Assembly: GCA_035566895.1 (NCBI GenBank)
Contig: DATMQA010000120.1
Span: 49,082 to 113,081, forward strand
DNA from: DATMQA01 sp035566895
Lineage (GTDB): Bacteria > Verrucomicrobiota > Verrucomicrobiia > Limisphaerales > UBA8199
Reading direction: 5' to 3'
DNA length: 64,000 nucleotides
The notes beneath the pieces were generated by a model. The model was not told where the DNA came from and searched no databases. It saw only the letters and a program-made list of their open reading frames with translations. The translations under genes were made by a program, and so were the position numbers. Shown here in pieces: positions 25,671-33,676 of the stretch. Numbering within the stretch: the stretch's first letter is position 1; every line of letters starts with the position of its first letter.

Positions 25671-26402
25671 TCAGGCGGATATAGATTTGTGCCGGACCTG
25701 CTGGCGTACATGCCGCCATTGGCGGAATCTGCGCAGAGGATAGCCGACGAAAACCTTGCGCCAAAGCGACAGCCGTTCGCCGAAGCTGGTCATTTCAAAC
25801 CGGGTTGCGCGCGGCACATACCAGTTGTTCAATTGGGTGCGTTTGACGAGTTTGTAGCCGTGCCGAACCAAGTGACGGTGTTTGTCGAGCGAGCGGCCTT
25901 TATCTTCCAACAGAATCAACGCGGGCTGATGTGATTCCAGGCTAAATCCCCGCAGCACGTCCAATTCGGTGCCTTCGGTATCAATCGAAACAAAATCCAC
26001 CTTTACGCACCCGGCCCGCTTGAGCAATTCGTCGAGCGTGACGGCTTCCACCTTCTCGGTTCGCTCGTATTCGACCGAGAAATCATCGACATTGCGTTCC
26101 AGCGTGGCGAAATCCTCCAGATGACGGGGAGGGATGTAAAGGTCCACCAACCCTTGCTTGCCCGGTGCGGTGCAGGCGGCACAGACCACCTGTGAAGCCG
26201 GGCGCTGGCGCTGGAGCATTTCGTAAAGGTTGCGTTGCGGTTCAACCAGCAGCCCGCGCCAGCCATTTTGCTCCAGCAACCACGTCAGCGAGCCATCCAC
26301 CGGCTCGTTGGCGCCGACCTCGACGAAAAAGCCTTCGCGCCGGCAGTCGAAAAACTGCCACACGAACTCGTCCTGATGGCCGGCATAACTCACACTCGTC
26401 AA
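25671..26402 (-). CDS. FkbM family methyltransferase (first copy)
   Basis: 243 residues, first gene of the ten-gene minus-strand operon (26402 to 15580). SAM-binding FFVEVGANEPVDGS, LLVEPQ and the FkbM signature VDFVSIDTEGTELDVLRGF are present. The C-terminal tail (SLWRKVFVGYPLRRFRQWR) is basic and closely matches that of the copy at 32831-33550. FkbM proteins O-methylate sugars or polyketides; a sugar hydroxyl on the surface glycan is the likely target here. Confidence 0.85.
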   Translation of the reverse strand: MTSVSYAGHQDEFVWQFFDCRREGFFVEVGANEPVDGSLTWLLEQNGWRGLLVEPQRNLYEMLQRQRPASQVVCAACTAPGKQGLVDLYIPPRHLEDFATLERNVDDFSVEYERTEKVEAVTLDELLKRAGCVKVDFVSIDTEGTELDVLRGFSLESHQPALILLEDKGRSLDKHRHLVRHGYKLVKRTQLNNWYVPRATRFEMTSFGERLSLWRKVFVGYPLRRFRQWRHVRQQVRHKSISA

Positions 26403-26454
26403 TCGCTCGCCTGATGCTTAACATGGCGGGCATTGACTCTCAATAAAAACAGAA

Positions 26455-28059
26455 ATGCTGTTTAGCTCCTACATATTCCTTTTTGTTTTTTTGCCGGTCA
26501 CGCTGGTCGGTTTTTGTCTGCTGTCCCGATGGTGGGGAGCGAAGCCGGCGAAGATCTGGCTGACGCTCGCCTCGTTGTTTTTCTACGGCTGGTGGAATCC
26601 CATTTATGTGGGCCTGATCATGGCCTCGATGCTGTTCAACTACTGGCTTGGCCGGCAAATCGGCCGGGCCATTCGGTCGGGCGGAAGCGGCGGGCCGCAA
26701 CTTTTCATGGGCGTAGCGGCTAACCTGCTGTTGTTGGGGTATTTCAAGTACGCCAATTTTTTCGTCAGCAACGTCAATGCTGTCCTGGGCGGCAATTGGG
26801 CGGTGGGAAAGGTTATCCTGCCCCTGGGGATCTCGTTTTTCACGTTCACCCAGATCGCCTATTTGATTGACGCCCGTCGCGGTGTTGTTTGCGAGTACGA
26901 CCTGGGTGATTTTCTCTTGTTCATCACATTTTTTCCGCATTTGATCGCCGGCCCGATTATTCATCATTCCGAGATGATGCCTCAGTTCGCCGAACCAAAG
27001 ACTTATCGCTTTCAATGGGAGAACCTGGCAGTTGGTCTGGGGATTTTCTCCATCGGCCTTTTCAAGAAAGTGGTCATCGCGGACGGGTTGAGCGGTCATG
27101 CGCTCAAAGTCTTTGACGCCGCCGCGGCGGGAACGGCGATGTCAGCGTCAGACGCCTGGGCGGGGACGCTTTCCTACACTTTCCAAATCTATTTTGATTT
27201 CTCCGGCTACTCGGACATGGCCATCGCGCTGGCGCGCATGTTCGGCATCACGCTGCCGTTGAATTTCAACTCACCCTATAAGGCGGTCAATATCATCGAA
27301 TTCTGGCGGCGATGGCACATGACGTTGTCGCGGTTCCTGCGCGACTACCTGTACATCTCGCTGGGCGGCAACCGGCGCGGGACCTGGCGGCGCTATTTGA
27401 ATCTGCTGGTGACGATGACCATTGGCGGGCTTTGGCATGGGGCGGCCTGGACGTTTGTTCTGTGGGGCCTGTTTCATGGGGCCTGCCTGGCGTTGAATCA
27501 CCTGTGGCAGGCGATCTGGACGGAGAGTAGCGCAAGCGTCTCGCCTGGGGGTTGTGGCGGCGTCGCGTCGGCACGGCCAACAGGGGTGCGAGGCGAGACG
27601 CCCCCGCTCACTCGCAGGCGAGACGCCCGCGCTACTTTGCGGCGCTGGCCCTTACCCGGCTGGTTGACCTGCGGGCTGGGGCGCTCGCTGACCCTTTTGC
27701 TGGTGGTGCTTGGCTGGGTGTTGTTCCGGTCAACGAATCTGCACGCGGCCCAGCATTTGTTGGCCGCAATGTTTGGCTTCGGAGTCGCACCGGTGGCCGG
27801 TGCTGCCGCTTTGCTCAAGATAAAGATCTGGGTCTGGCTGGCGGGTCTGCTGACGTTTGTGTGGTGGCTGCCCAACACCGCCGAGATACTTAGCGAGCAG
27901 CAACCTTACCCGGCGGTGCTCGAGGGCAGAACGCTTTCCAGCAGCCGGTGGTGGGGTTGGCGGCAGAACGCGGCGTGGGCCTGTCTGGCGGGTTTGCTGC
28001 TGGCGGCGGCTGTCCTTTCGCTCTCACGCTCCGGTGAATTCCTGTATTACAATTTCTGA
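26455..28059 (+). CDS. MBOAT family O-acyltransferase (AlgI-like) with an in-frame palindromic insert
   Basis: 534 residues with about ten membrane helices. Family motifs are YFDFSGYSDMAIALARMFG, FWRRWHMTLSRFLRDYLYI and the active-site histidine in GGLWHGAAWTF. AlgI-type proteins pass acetyl groups across the inner membrane for polysaccharide O-acetylation. Residues 358-394 are encoded by a 111-bp palindromic element (27526-27636) placed in a loop before the next helix (LLLVVLGWVLF); it keeps the frame, so the protein may still work. The downstream gene starts 1 bp after the stop and encodes the periplasmic partner type. The pair is divergent from the neighbouring glycan operon. Confidence 0.92.
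   Translation: MLFSSYIFLFVFLPVTLVGFCLLSRWWGAKPAKIWLTLASLFFYGWWNPIYVGLIMASMLFNYWLGRQIGRAIRSGGSGGPQLFMGVAANLLLLGYFKYANFFVSNVNAVLGGNWAVGKVILPLGISFFTFTQIAYLIDARRGVVCEYDLGDFLLFITFFPHLIAGPIIHHSEMMPQFAEPKTYRFQWENLAVGLGIFSIGLFKKVVIADGLSGHALKVFDAAAAGTAMSASDAWAGTLSYTFQIYFDFSGYSDMAIALARMFGITLPLNFNSPYKAVNIIEFWRRWHMTLSRFLRDYLYISLGGNRRGTWRRYLNLLVTMTIGGLWHGAAWTFVLWGLFHGACLALNHLWQAIWTESSASVSPGGCGGVASARPTGVRGETPPLTRRRDARATLRRWPLPGWLTCGLGRSLTLLLVVLGWVLFRSTNLHAAQHLLAAMFGFGVAPVAGAAALLKIKIWVWLAGLLTFVWWLPNTAEILSEQQPYPAVLEGRTLSSSRWWGWRQNAAWACLAGLLLAAAVLSLSRSGEFLYYNF
27526..27636. repeat. Palindromic miniature element inside the MBOAT gene
   Basis: 22-bp terminal inverted repeats (27526-27547 and 27615-27636) beginning AGTAGCGC and continuing GCGTCTCGCCTG differ at two positions. 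A second copy of the motif AGGCGAGACGCC at 27590-27601 lies just inside the right arm. Length 111 bp, a multiple of three, with no stop codon in the host frame. No target duplication is visible. Confidence 0.8.
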
Positions 28060-28060
28060 C

Positions 28061-29128
28061 ATGAACGCGGCCGCTCGCCGTTATGTGCTGCTGGCGCTCG
28101 GCCTGGCCGTGGGTTTAGCGGGCGGTCTGGCTCTCTTGAATTACCTGGTGGACCCTTATAACCGATTTGGCCTTAACCGGCTTGGGGTTTATATCTCGGC
28201 CGACCGCGAGTTCAAAGCCACGGAAGTGCGGCGTTATCCGCACAACGCGCTTTTAGTTGGCAATAGCCGCATGGGCGTGGTTCAGCCCGAACAGCTCAAC
28301 GGCTTTCGCTTCTTCAACGGCGCGTTCGCGGGCGCGACCGCCGAAGAAGCATATTACTTCATTGCCCACTTCGCGCGAACGCAGGAGTTAGTCATCCTGT
28401 CGGTTGACCCTGGAGCAGGGGACCCCGCTGAACTCAAAGGGGATATTTTCGGGCCGGCCAGTTGCACGGCTATCCTGAATAATCTCTTCAACCTGCAGAC
28501 AGTCGAGTATTCCTTCCGAACAATCTCCGAGCATCTGGCCGGTATTCCGGACCCCATGCGCGCCGATGGCTCGACGGATATGGCTTTTTGGCTCAAGACC
28601 GCCGACCAGGACAGGCCGGCTTACCGCGATTGGCAATTGGAACTACTGAAGCGCGGCTACGCCACCAGCCTCACCAACGTTACGAAAGCGGGGATGTCTT
28701 CCTACAAACGCATCCGCCAATGTTTGCAGGAACGTCGTATTCTCTGTGTCGTGTGGGTGCCGCCATTGCATGAGGCCATCGCCCAACATCTGCAAACCCA
28801 ACCCGCTGTGGCCGCCGCATACCAACATTGGAAACAAGAACTCAAAGCCATTTTTCCGTATGTGGTGGACCTGTCGGGAAGCTCTTACTGTGCGCACGAG
28901 AATTTTTTCGGGTCAGACCCGGCACACTTCCGCGCAGAGGCCGGGGCGCGGATGCTCAATGCCGAAGTGATTCCGGCAGCGCTGCGCATGCTTCGCGAAG
29001 GAACGAACACAGTAAAACACGTTCTCAGAGGAGCTGACGGTACAGAGCGAGGACCTTCTCCACCGGCGCCAGCAAGGAGAACCGCGCGCTCAGGCGCTGA
29101 TGAAGGTCGATTTTTTCCAGCAGGCTGA
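28061..29128 (+). CDS. SGNH-hydrolase-like membrane-anchored protein (AlgJ/AlgX-type partner of MBOAT)
   Basis: 355 residues with an N-terminal membrane anchor or signal (YVLLALGLAVGLAGGLALL) and an exported domain. LLVGNSRMG carries the serine of an SGNH-like block and GSDPAHF supplies an Asp-x-x-His pair, the expected catalytic set of AlgJ/AlgX/DltD-like O-acetyl transfer partners. Immediate coupling to the MBOAT gene supports a role in moving acetyl groups to the glycan. The last 34 codons overlap the convergent glycosyltransferase gene antisense, and this tail is low in complexity, so the ancestral protein may have ended earlier. Confidence 0.75.
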   Translation: MNAAARRYVLLALGLAVGLAGGLALLNYLVDPYNRFGLNRLGVYISADREFKATEVRRYPHNALLVGNSRMGVVQPEQLNGFRFFNGAFAGATAEEAYYFIAHFARTQELVILSVDPGAGDPAELKGDIFGPASCTAILNNLFNLQTVEYSFRTISEHLAGIPDPMRADGSTDMAFWLKTADQDRPAYRDWQLELLKRGYATSLTNVTKAGMSSYKRIRQCLQERRILCVVWVPPLHEAIAQHLQTQPAVAAAYQHWKQELKAIFPYVVDLSGSSYCAHENFFGSDPAHFRAEAGARMLNAEVIPAALRMLREGTNTVKHVLRGADGTERGPSPPAPARRTARSGADEGRFFPAG

Positions 29129-30242
29129 GGCGCCGCCGGGCGGCCCAATGCGCCAGCGCGCCGGCGAGTTCGTCCACCTTCTCCGGCTGGACCAATTGGC
29201 CGTAATTGCCTGCGCTAAAAGCTTCGGGAATCCCATCCAGCGCCGAGGCAATCACCGGTTTGCCGCAGGCGAAGGCTTCCAACAGGACGCCGGGAAAAGC
29301 TTCGGTCCCCACTTGTGGATGGACCAGGCAGTCGATCGCATTCATGGCCGCAGGCATATCCTGGCAGTACGGTGTCAGCCAGGCCTTGTCCTTCAACCCG
29401 AGTTGGGCGAGGTCGTGCTCCAACAGGTCCTTCATGTTGCCGCGTCCGACCACGAGGAAACGCGCTTCGGGGATGCTTTCGTGCACTTGTGCGGCCGCCC
29501 GCAAGAATTCGCGCTGACCTTTCCCGCGCGGCAGGTCGTAGCCGCCGATGACCGCAAAGGCAAAATGTTCCGGGGCCAGGCTCCAGGCCTGCCGCTGGGC
29601 CGCGGCATCGAACGGGCGGAACCGCGCCGTATCAATGCCGCCATGGATGACGTGAATTTTGGAGTGGTCGCCCAGCAGCGGGGGACGGCAGCGGCGCTCC
29701 GGTTCCGGGGAATCCGGTTCGCAGGCTCCTTCGCGGAGCACTTTGGCCACAAAGTGTGACACCGCAATCAGCGCATCGCATTGCCCGAGCAAAAACCGGC
29801 GGCTGAACCAGGAGCTGGGACTTTTAGCCAGGTGGCGGGTGAGGACAATTTTTGGGCGCACACCGGAGAGTCTTGCGGCGAGGATGGCCGGCCAGAGGTC
29901 GCGCCCATGATGGCCATGGACAATTTGGATGCGTTCCTGGCGCAGCAGTTTGGCCGCGCTCAAGATGAACCGCAGTTTGAGCGGTCCTTCCGGCGGGGTG
30001 GGATGGAACGGCAGGCTGAGGTCGCGCACGGCTTTGGCAAGCTCGCGGCCGGCCGGCCCGGCAATCCAGACCGACTGGCTGAGTTGGCGCAAGCCGCTGG
30101 CCAGCTTGAGGCACTGGTCGTCGGTACCGCCACCGGTGAGGAGCGAATTCAAATGCGCCACGCGGACGAGCGAAGGGTCAGCAGGCCGAGGAGCAGTCAC
30201 GTGATGAGGGTTGCCGAAATCCGAAGCAAATTCAAATGTCAC
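29025..30242 (-). CDS. Glycosyltransferase family 4
   Basis: 405 residues. GT-B fold: NSLLTGGGTDDQCLKLASGL at the acceptor side, VHGHHGRDLW, VIHGGIDTARF, FAVIGGYDLPRGKGQ and the donor-binding E-x7-E motif in EAFPGVLLEAFACGKPVIAS. Probably cytoplasmic. The first 20 residues are poorly conserved in appearance and the true start may lie slightly downstream. It overlaps the convergent SGNH-like gene by 104 bp and follows an FkbM gene after a 46-bp gap. Confidence 0.86.
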   Translation of the reverse strand: MTFEFASDFGNPHHVTAPRPADPSLVRVAHLNSLLTGGGTDDQCLKLASGLRQLSQSVWIAGPAGRELAKAVRDLSLPFHPTPPEGPLKLRFILSAAKLLRQERIQIVHGHHGRDLWPAILAARLSGVRPKIVLTRHLAKSPSSWFSRRFLLGQCDALIAVSHFVAKVLREGACEPDSPEPERRCRPPLLGDHSKIHVIHGGIDTARFRPFDAAAQRQAWSLAPEHFAFAVIGGYDLPRGKGQREFLRAAAQVHESIPEARFLVVGRGNMKDLLEHDLAQLGLKDKAWLTPYCQDMPAAMNAIDCLVHPQVGTEAFPGVLLEAFACGKPVIASALDGIPEAFSAGNYGQLVQPEKVDELAGALAHWAARRRLSLLEKIDLHQRLSARFSLLAPVEKVLALYRQLL

Positions 30243-30288
30243 AATTGATTAGAATCTTACGCGTGCTCTCACGATTTTGCGACGTCAG

Positions 30289-31095
30289 TCAGCGGAGGGC
30301 GTGCACCACGGCATCATCGGCCGCAAAGAGGCGAAATCCGTGCCCCTCCAGGTAAGCGCACAAAGCCCGCTGGTTTCCGGATTGCTCGTCCCGGTGATGA
30401 ATCTCGAGCGAAATGGCCTCGATCTGTCGGAGAGTGTCCGCGGGGCACTGGTAGAGAATCTCGTACTCGGAACCTTCACAATCGAGCTTGAGCCAGTGAC
30501 AGCGGCTGAGTCGGTGCGCAGCAAAGATTGAGGGGAGGGAGCGTGCCAGGACTTTCTGCGGCTGACGGCCGCCGGGGGCGGCCGGCAGGCCGGCGGTAGT
30601 GATCCGGGCAGAAGCATCCACCTGATTGTTTTTTTGCGAGCAAATTTCAACCTCGCCGTCGCGAGCCATGACGGCCTGCTGAAATACTTGCCAGCGCCGG
30701 GTCGGATTCAGTTCCTGATGGTGTTTCAGAACGCGGAAGTTGGCCGGCAGCGGCTCAAAGGCGAGACAGAACGACCCCGGCCGGCATTGAAAGGCAAAGA
30801 GGGAAAAGAAGCCGACGTTTGCGCCAACATCCAAAACCACCGGTTCAGGGGGCAACTGCTGCAGCAGAGGCCTAAAACCATAGGCGCGATGGAGGAAGAC
30901 ATCCTTGAATTCGAACCGGGCCTGGTCGGGGACAATCAACTTCAGCCCGGAGCGGGTTTCGAGCTCGAGGTTGTCTTTTTTCCATCCCCATTTAGTGGCC
31001 AAGAACTTCGGCCAGCCTTTGAACACTGTGACCAACTGCCGATAACGCTGGAGGGTGCGAATCCAGCGCGGCGGATAGACAATCGCCTGGGTCAT
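30289..31095 (-). CDS. FkbM family methyltransferase (second copy)
   Basis: 268 residues. SAM-binding motif VVLDVGANVGFFSLFAF, an acidic strand end in LAFEPLPANFRVL, and the FkbM signature WLKLDCEGSEYEILYQCP. It belongs to a different branch from the other two copies, which share a basic tail lacking here, and has a longer N-terminus (about 90 residues before the SAM motif). Substrate unknown; a glycan hydroxyl is likely from context. The start overlaps the stop of the GT2 gene upstream (ATGA). Confidence 0.84.
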   Translation of the reverse strand: MTQAIVYPPRWIRTLQRYRQLVTVFKGWPKFLATKWGWKKDNLELETRSGLKLIVPDQARFEFKDVFLHRAYGFRPLLQQLPPEPVVLDVGANVGFFSLFAFQCRPGSFCLAFEPLPANFRVLKHHQELNPTRRWQVFQQAVMARDGEVEICSQKNNQVDASARITTAGLPAAPGGRQPQKVLARSLPSIFAAHRLSRCHWLKLDCEGSEYEILYQCPADTLRQIEAISLEIHHRDEQSGNQRALCAYLEGHGFRLFAADDAVVHALR

Positions 31096-31883
31096 GAATG
31101 AACAGGCAGGTATTGGTTGAGACCGCGTTCACAGACCTTTGCCGCCGAAGCGGAGGCCAACAACTGGTCGTTGGCGGGCAGGCCGGCGCGACTGGCCGGC
31201 GGATGCCAGAGGTGGTAGCAGAGCGCCCAACCCCGCACGTCCAACCGCTTCACACCCTGGTTGAGCAAACGCACGGCCAATTCCGAATCCTCCCGGCCCC
31301 AACCGACGAAGGCCTCGTTATAGCCGTTGACCTGCACCAGGGCTGCTCGCCAAATGGCGAGGTTACAGCCGCGGAGGCCCCGGAGATCGTTGCGCGCGCG
31401 CCTCAGCGGAAGTGGCCAGCGGAACGCGTGCTTGAGGCCCTGGAGTTGTCCCTGCCAAAGGGCGCGCTGCCGGTCGCGAGCGAACGCGCGCAGGCCAAAC
31501 CAGGCGGCGGCCCGCTGCTTGACCAGCGCGCGATGGCCCTGGATGAAAGTCCCCCGTTGGACCAAGCGCCGGTGATCGGCAATGAATTTCGGATGAGGGA
31601 CTGTGTCGCCGTCCAAAAACACCAAGTAATCACTGTGGGCGCGCGCGATGGCCTGGTTGAGAATCCGAGCGCGGCGAAAGCCTTCATGCGTTTGCCAGAC
31701 GTGCTCGGCGCGAAGTTTTTGGATAGCGCTCCAGCGGCTGAAGACCTGCCGGGTTTCTTCGCTCGAACCATCATCGGCGAGCAGGACCTCGTCGGGGAGG
31801 GAGGTTTGGCTGGCGACTGCCGCGAGCACGCGGCCCAAATACTCCGGCTGCTCAAAAGTGTTGATAATGAGCCCCAGGCTCAC
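31092..31883 (-). CDS. Glycosyltransferase family 2
   Basis: 263 residues. GT-A fold with LIINTFEQPEYLGRVLAAV, DEVLLADDGSSEET, the metal-binding DGDTVPH (DxD-type) and a galactosyltransferase-like C-terminal motif GWGREDSELAVRLLNQG. No membrane segment. The ending with WGxED resembles chondroitin/GalNAc-type GT2 enzymes, but the donor sugar cannot be assigned. Coupled to the FkbM gene downstream. Confidence 0.87.
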   Translation of the reverse strand: MSLGLIINTFEQPEYLGRVLAAVASQTSLPDEVLLADDGSSEETRQVFSRWSAIQKLRAEHVWQTHEGFRRARILNQAIARAHSDYLVFLDGDTVPHPKFIADHRRLVQRGTFIQGHRALVKQRAAAWFGLRAFARDRQRALWQGQLQGLKHAFRWPLPLRRARNDLRGLRGCNLAIWRAALVQVNGYNEAFVGWGREDSELAVRLLNQGVKRLDVRGWALCYHLWHPPASRAGLPANDQLLASASAAKVCERGLNQYLPVHS

Positions 31884-31948
31884 GGTGCCGCGCCTCCAAA
31901 TCGAGGGTCAAGGGAGAACTTTCGAGATTTGTGGGAATGGAGATGCGA

Positions 31949-32000
31949 TTCCCCCTCAGCCCGGCCCGCTCCCCGAGGGAGGGCCGGGGTGAACGGGAAC
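31949..32000. repeat. Degenerate palindromic repeat between glycosyltransferase genes
   Basis: A single hairpin built from TTCCCCCTCAGCCCGGCCC and a right arm containing GAGGGCCGGGGTGA. It closely resembles one arm pair of the element at 56716-56856, with base changes. It sits in the 162-bp gap between two glycosyltransferase genes and could also act as a terminator or mRNA stabiliser. Confidence 0.65.
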
Positions 32001-32045
32001 AGGACCGCGGAAAATGAGGAGCTTCCGACTTTTGAGGCTGTTTTT

Positions 32046-32834
32046 TTAATTCTCAATTTTCGATTTCTCGCGCTGTTGTTGCTCCGCCTCCAACACCATG
32101 GCATAGCGCGTCAGGGTCGAGAATGAGCTGAGCGCGGCGATGTAAAATCCCTGCCATCCATCGGCAAACCCAAGCCGCAAGCAATATGCCCGGACAAACC
32201 GCCACAAAGGCCGGACGGCGAGTTCAATAAAGCCCGCAGACCTGCCACTAGCCAAGCGCTGTTGGACGACCTCGGTGTGGTAAGGGGCGATCTTGGCAAT
32301 CTGGCGCGCGATGCTCTCGTTGCTATGGTGGAGCAAATCCGAACGCAAACGGGCCACTATGCCATCGACCTCGAGCCGCGCGTGGGGGTTCTCTCCGGTC
32401 CACTTCGCCGCGCCTTTCTTCCACAGCCGCAGCACGCGGTCCGGGTACCAATCCCCGTGTCGAATCCAGCGGCCACAATAGAATGAACAGCGCGGAAATT
32501 CGTAAGCGGCGTGGGCGGGGACAGGGGCAGTGGTGACCTGCGCGATCTCGGCAGCCAGGGCGGGGGGAACGACTTCATCGGCGTCCAGATTCAACAGCCA
32601 CGGCTGGGTGGCCTTTTCCGCGGCCGAGTTCTTTTGGGCAATGAAGCCTCTCCACGGCTCGCGGAAAACTTTGGCCCCGTGCCGCAGGGCGATTTGCTCG
32701 GTGCCGTCGGCGACCTCCGCGTTGAGCACAATCACGATTTCGCCGGCCCAGGCGGCGACACTCTCCAGCGCGCGGCCAATCCGGCCGGCCTCCGCGGCCG
32801 AAACCATGCACACCGAAACAGGCAAACGGTTCAT
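32046..32834 (-). CDS. Glycosyltransferase family 2, WaaE/KdtX-like
   Basis: 262 residues. LPVSVCMVSAAEAGRIGRAL at the start, then EIVIVLNAEVADGT, REPWRGFIAQKNSA, the DxD-type LLNLDADEVVP, and FPRCSFYCGRWIRHGDWYPD with LWKKGAAKW, all characteristic of the lipopolysaccharide inner-core beta-1,4-glucosyltransferase group (WaaE). The C-terminal AVRPLWRFVRAYCLRLGF is a likely membrane-contact helix. A role in core or exopolysaccharide assembly is inferred. Its start overlaps the stop of the FkbM gene upstream. Confidence 0.87.
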   Translation of the reverse strand: MNRLPVSVCMVSAAEAGRIGRALESVAAWAGEIVIVLNAEVADGTEQIALRHGAKVFREPWRGFIAQKNSAAEKATQPWLLNLDADEVVPPALAAEIAQVTTAPVPAHAAYEFPRCSFYCGRWIRHGDWYPDRVLRLWKKGAAKWTGENPHARLEVDGIVARLRSDLLHHSNESIARQIAKIAPYHTEVVQQRLASGRSAGFIELAVRPLWRFVRAYCLRLGFADGWQGFYIAALSSFSTLTRYAMVLEAEQQQREKSKIEN

Positions 32835-33550
32835 AATCCGCGGAGGAGTGACTTAAGCCGGCGTAACGGCGTGCCCAGGCGCATCTTTCGAAACAGTCTT
32901 AGCCACTCGCCCAAGCTGATTGGAAATTCGGTTTCCTGCGGGACATACCAATTGTTGCTACCGGTCCGTTTGACCAGCTTGTAGCGGTGGGCGCACAAGT
33001 AAGAATGCAGCGCCAGGTCATGAACGTGGTCCTCGACCAGCAGCAACGCCGGATGGTGGCGCGCCAGGTTGAAACCTCTCAGCACCGCCAATTCGCCGCC
33101 TTCGACATCGATGGACACGAAGTCCGGCTTCGGGTTGCCGGAGGTCTCGAGAACGTCGTCGAGGGTTACTAAATCCACTTCGACGGTGCCGGTGAACGTC
33201 ACGTCCGGCTCGGACATCTGAGAGGCGAGGGCAGAACGGTCGTGGCTGGAAGCGAGCCGAAACCACGCTTTGCCTTTTTGTTCGGGCCCGCCGCAGGCTG
33301 CCTGGACGACTTTTGAGCGGGGCCGGAGCGGCCTGAGGCGCTCGCAGCAAGCGGCCTGGGGTTCCACCAGGATTCCTTCCCAGCCATTCAGTTCCAATAA
33401 ATAAGTTTGCGAGATGTTTACCGGGTCGTTGGCGCCGACCTCGATGAAAAAGCCGCGCGGTTGGCGATGGAAATAGTCCCATACCAGTACGTCTTCGCCC
33501 CATTGCGCAAAGGAACGTGTGCCTGGCAAAACTGGCGCCGCTGGCGTCAT
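32831..33550 (-). CDS. FkbM family methyltransferase (third copy)
   Basis: 239 residues. FFIEVGANDPVNISQTYLLE, LVEPQAACCERL and the signature PDFVSIDVEGGELAVLRGF. The stretch HRYKLVKRTGSNNWYVP and the tail LFRKMRLGTPLRRLKSL correspond closely to the first copy (25671-26402), so these two are recent paralogues, probably acting on different positions or glycans. It is first of a minus-strand set running to 29025 and is divergent from the GT9 gene. Confidence 0.85.
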   Translation of the reverse strand: MTPAAPVLPGTRSFAQWGEDVLVWDYFHRQPRGFFIEVGANDPVNISQTYLLELNGWEGILVEPQAACCERLRPLRPRSKVVQAACGGPEQKGKAWFRLASSHDRSALASQMSEPDVTFTGTVEVDLVTLDDVLETSGNPKPDFVSIDVEGGELAVLRGFNLARHHPALLLVEDHVHDLALHSYLCAHRYKLVKRTGSNNWYVPQETEFPISLGEWLRLFRKMRLGTPLRRLKSLLRGL

Positions 33551-33676
33551 TCGGAATTAGTGCGAACGGTATCGATTTACCAAGCGGAACCTAGGAAGAA
33601 ACCGGGGTTCAAGAAAGCCAATTCTAGAAGTTTTCATTGCCAAAACCGGCTGCGCCTGAACTATCAGAGCCGGCAC

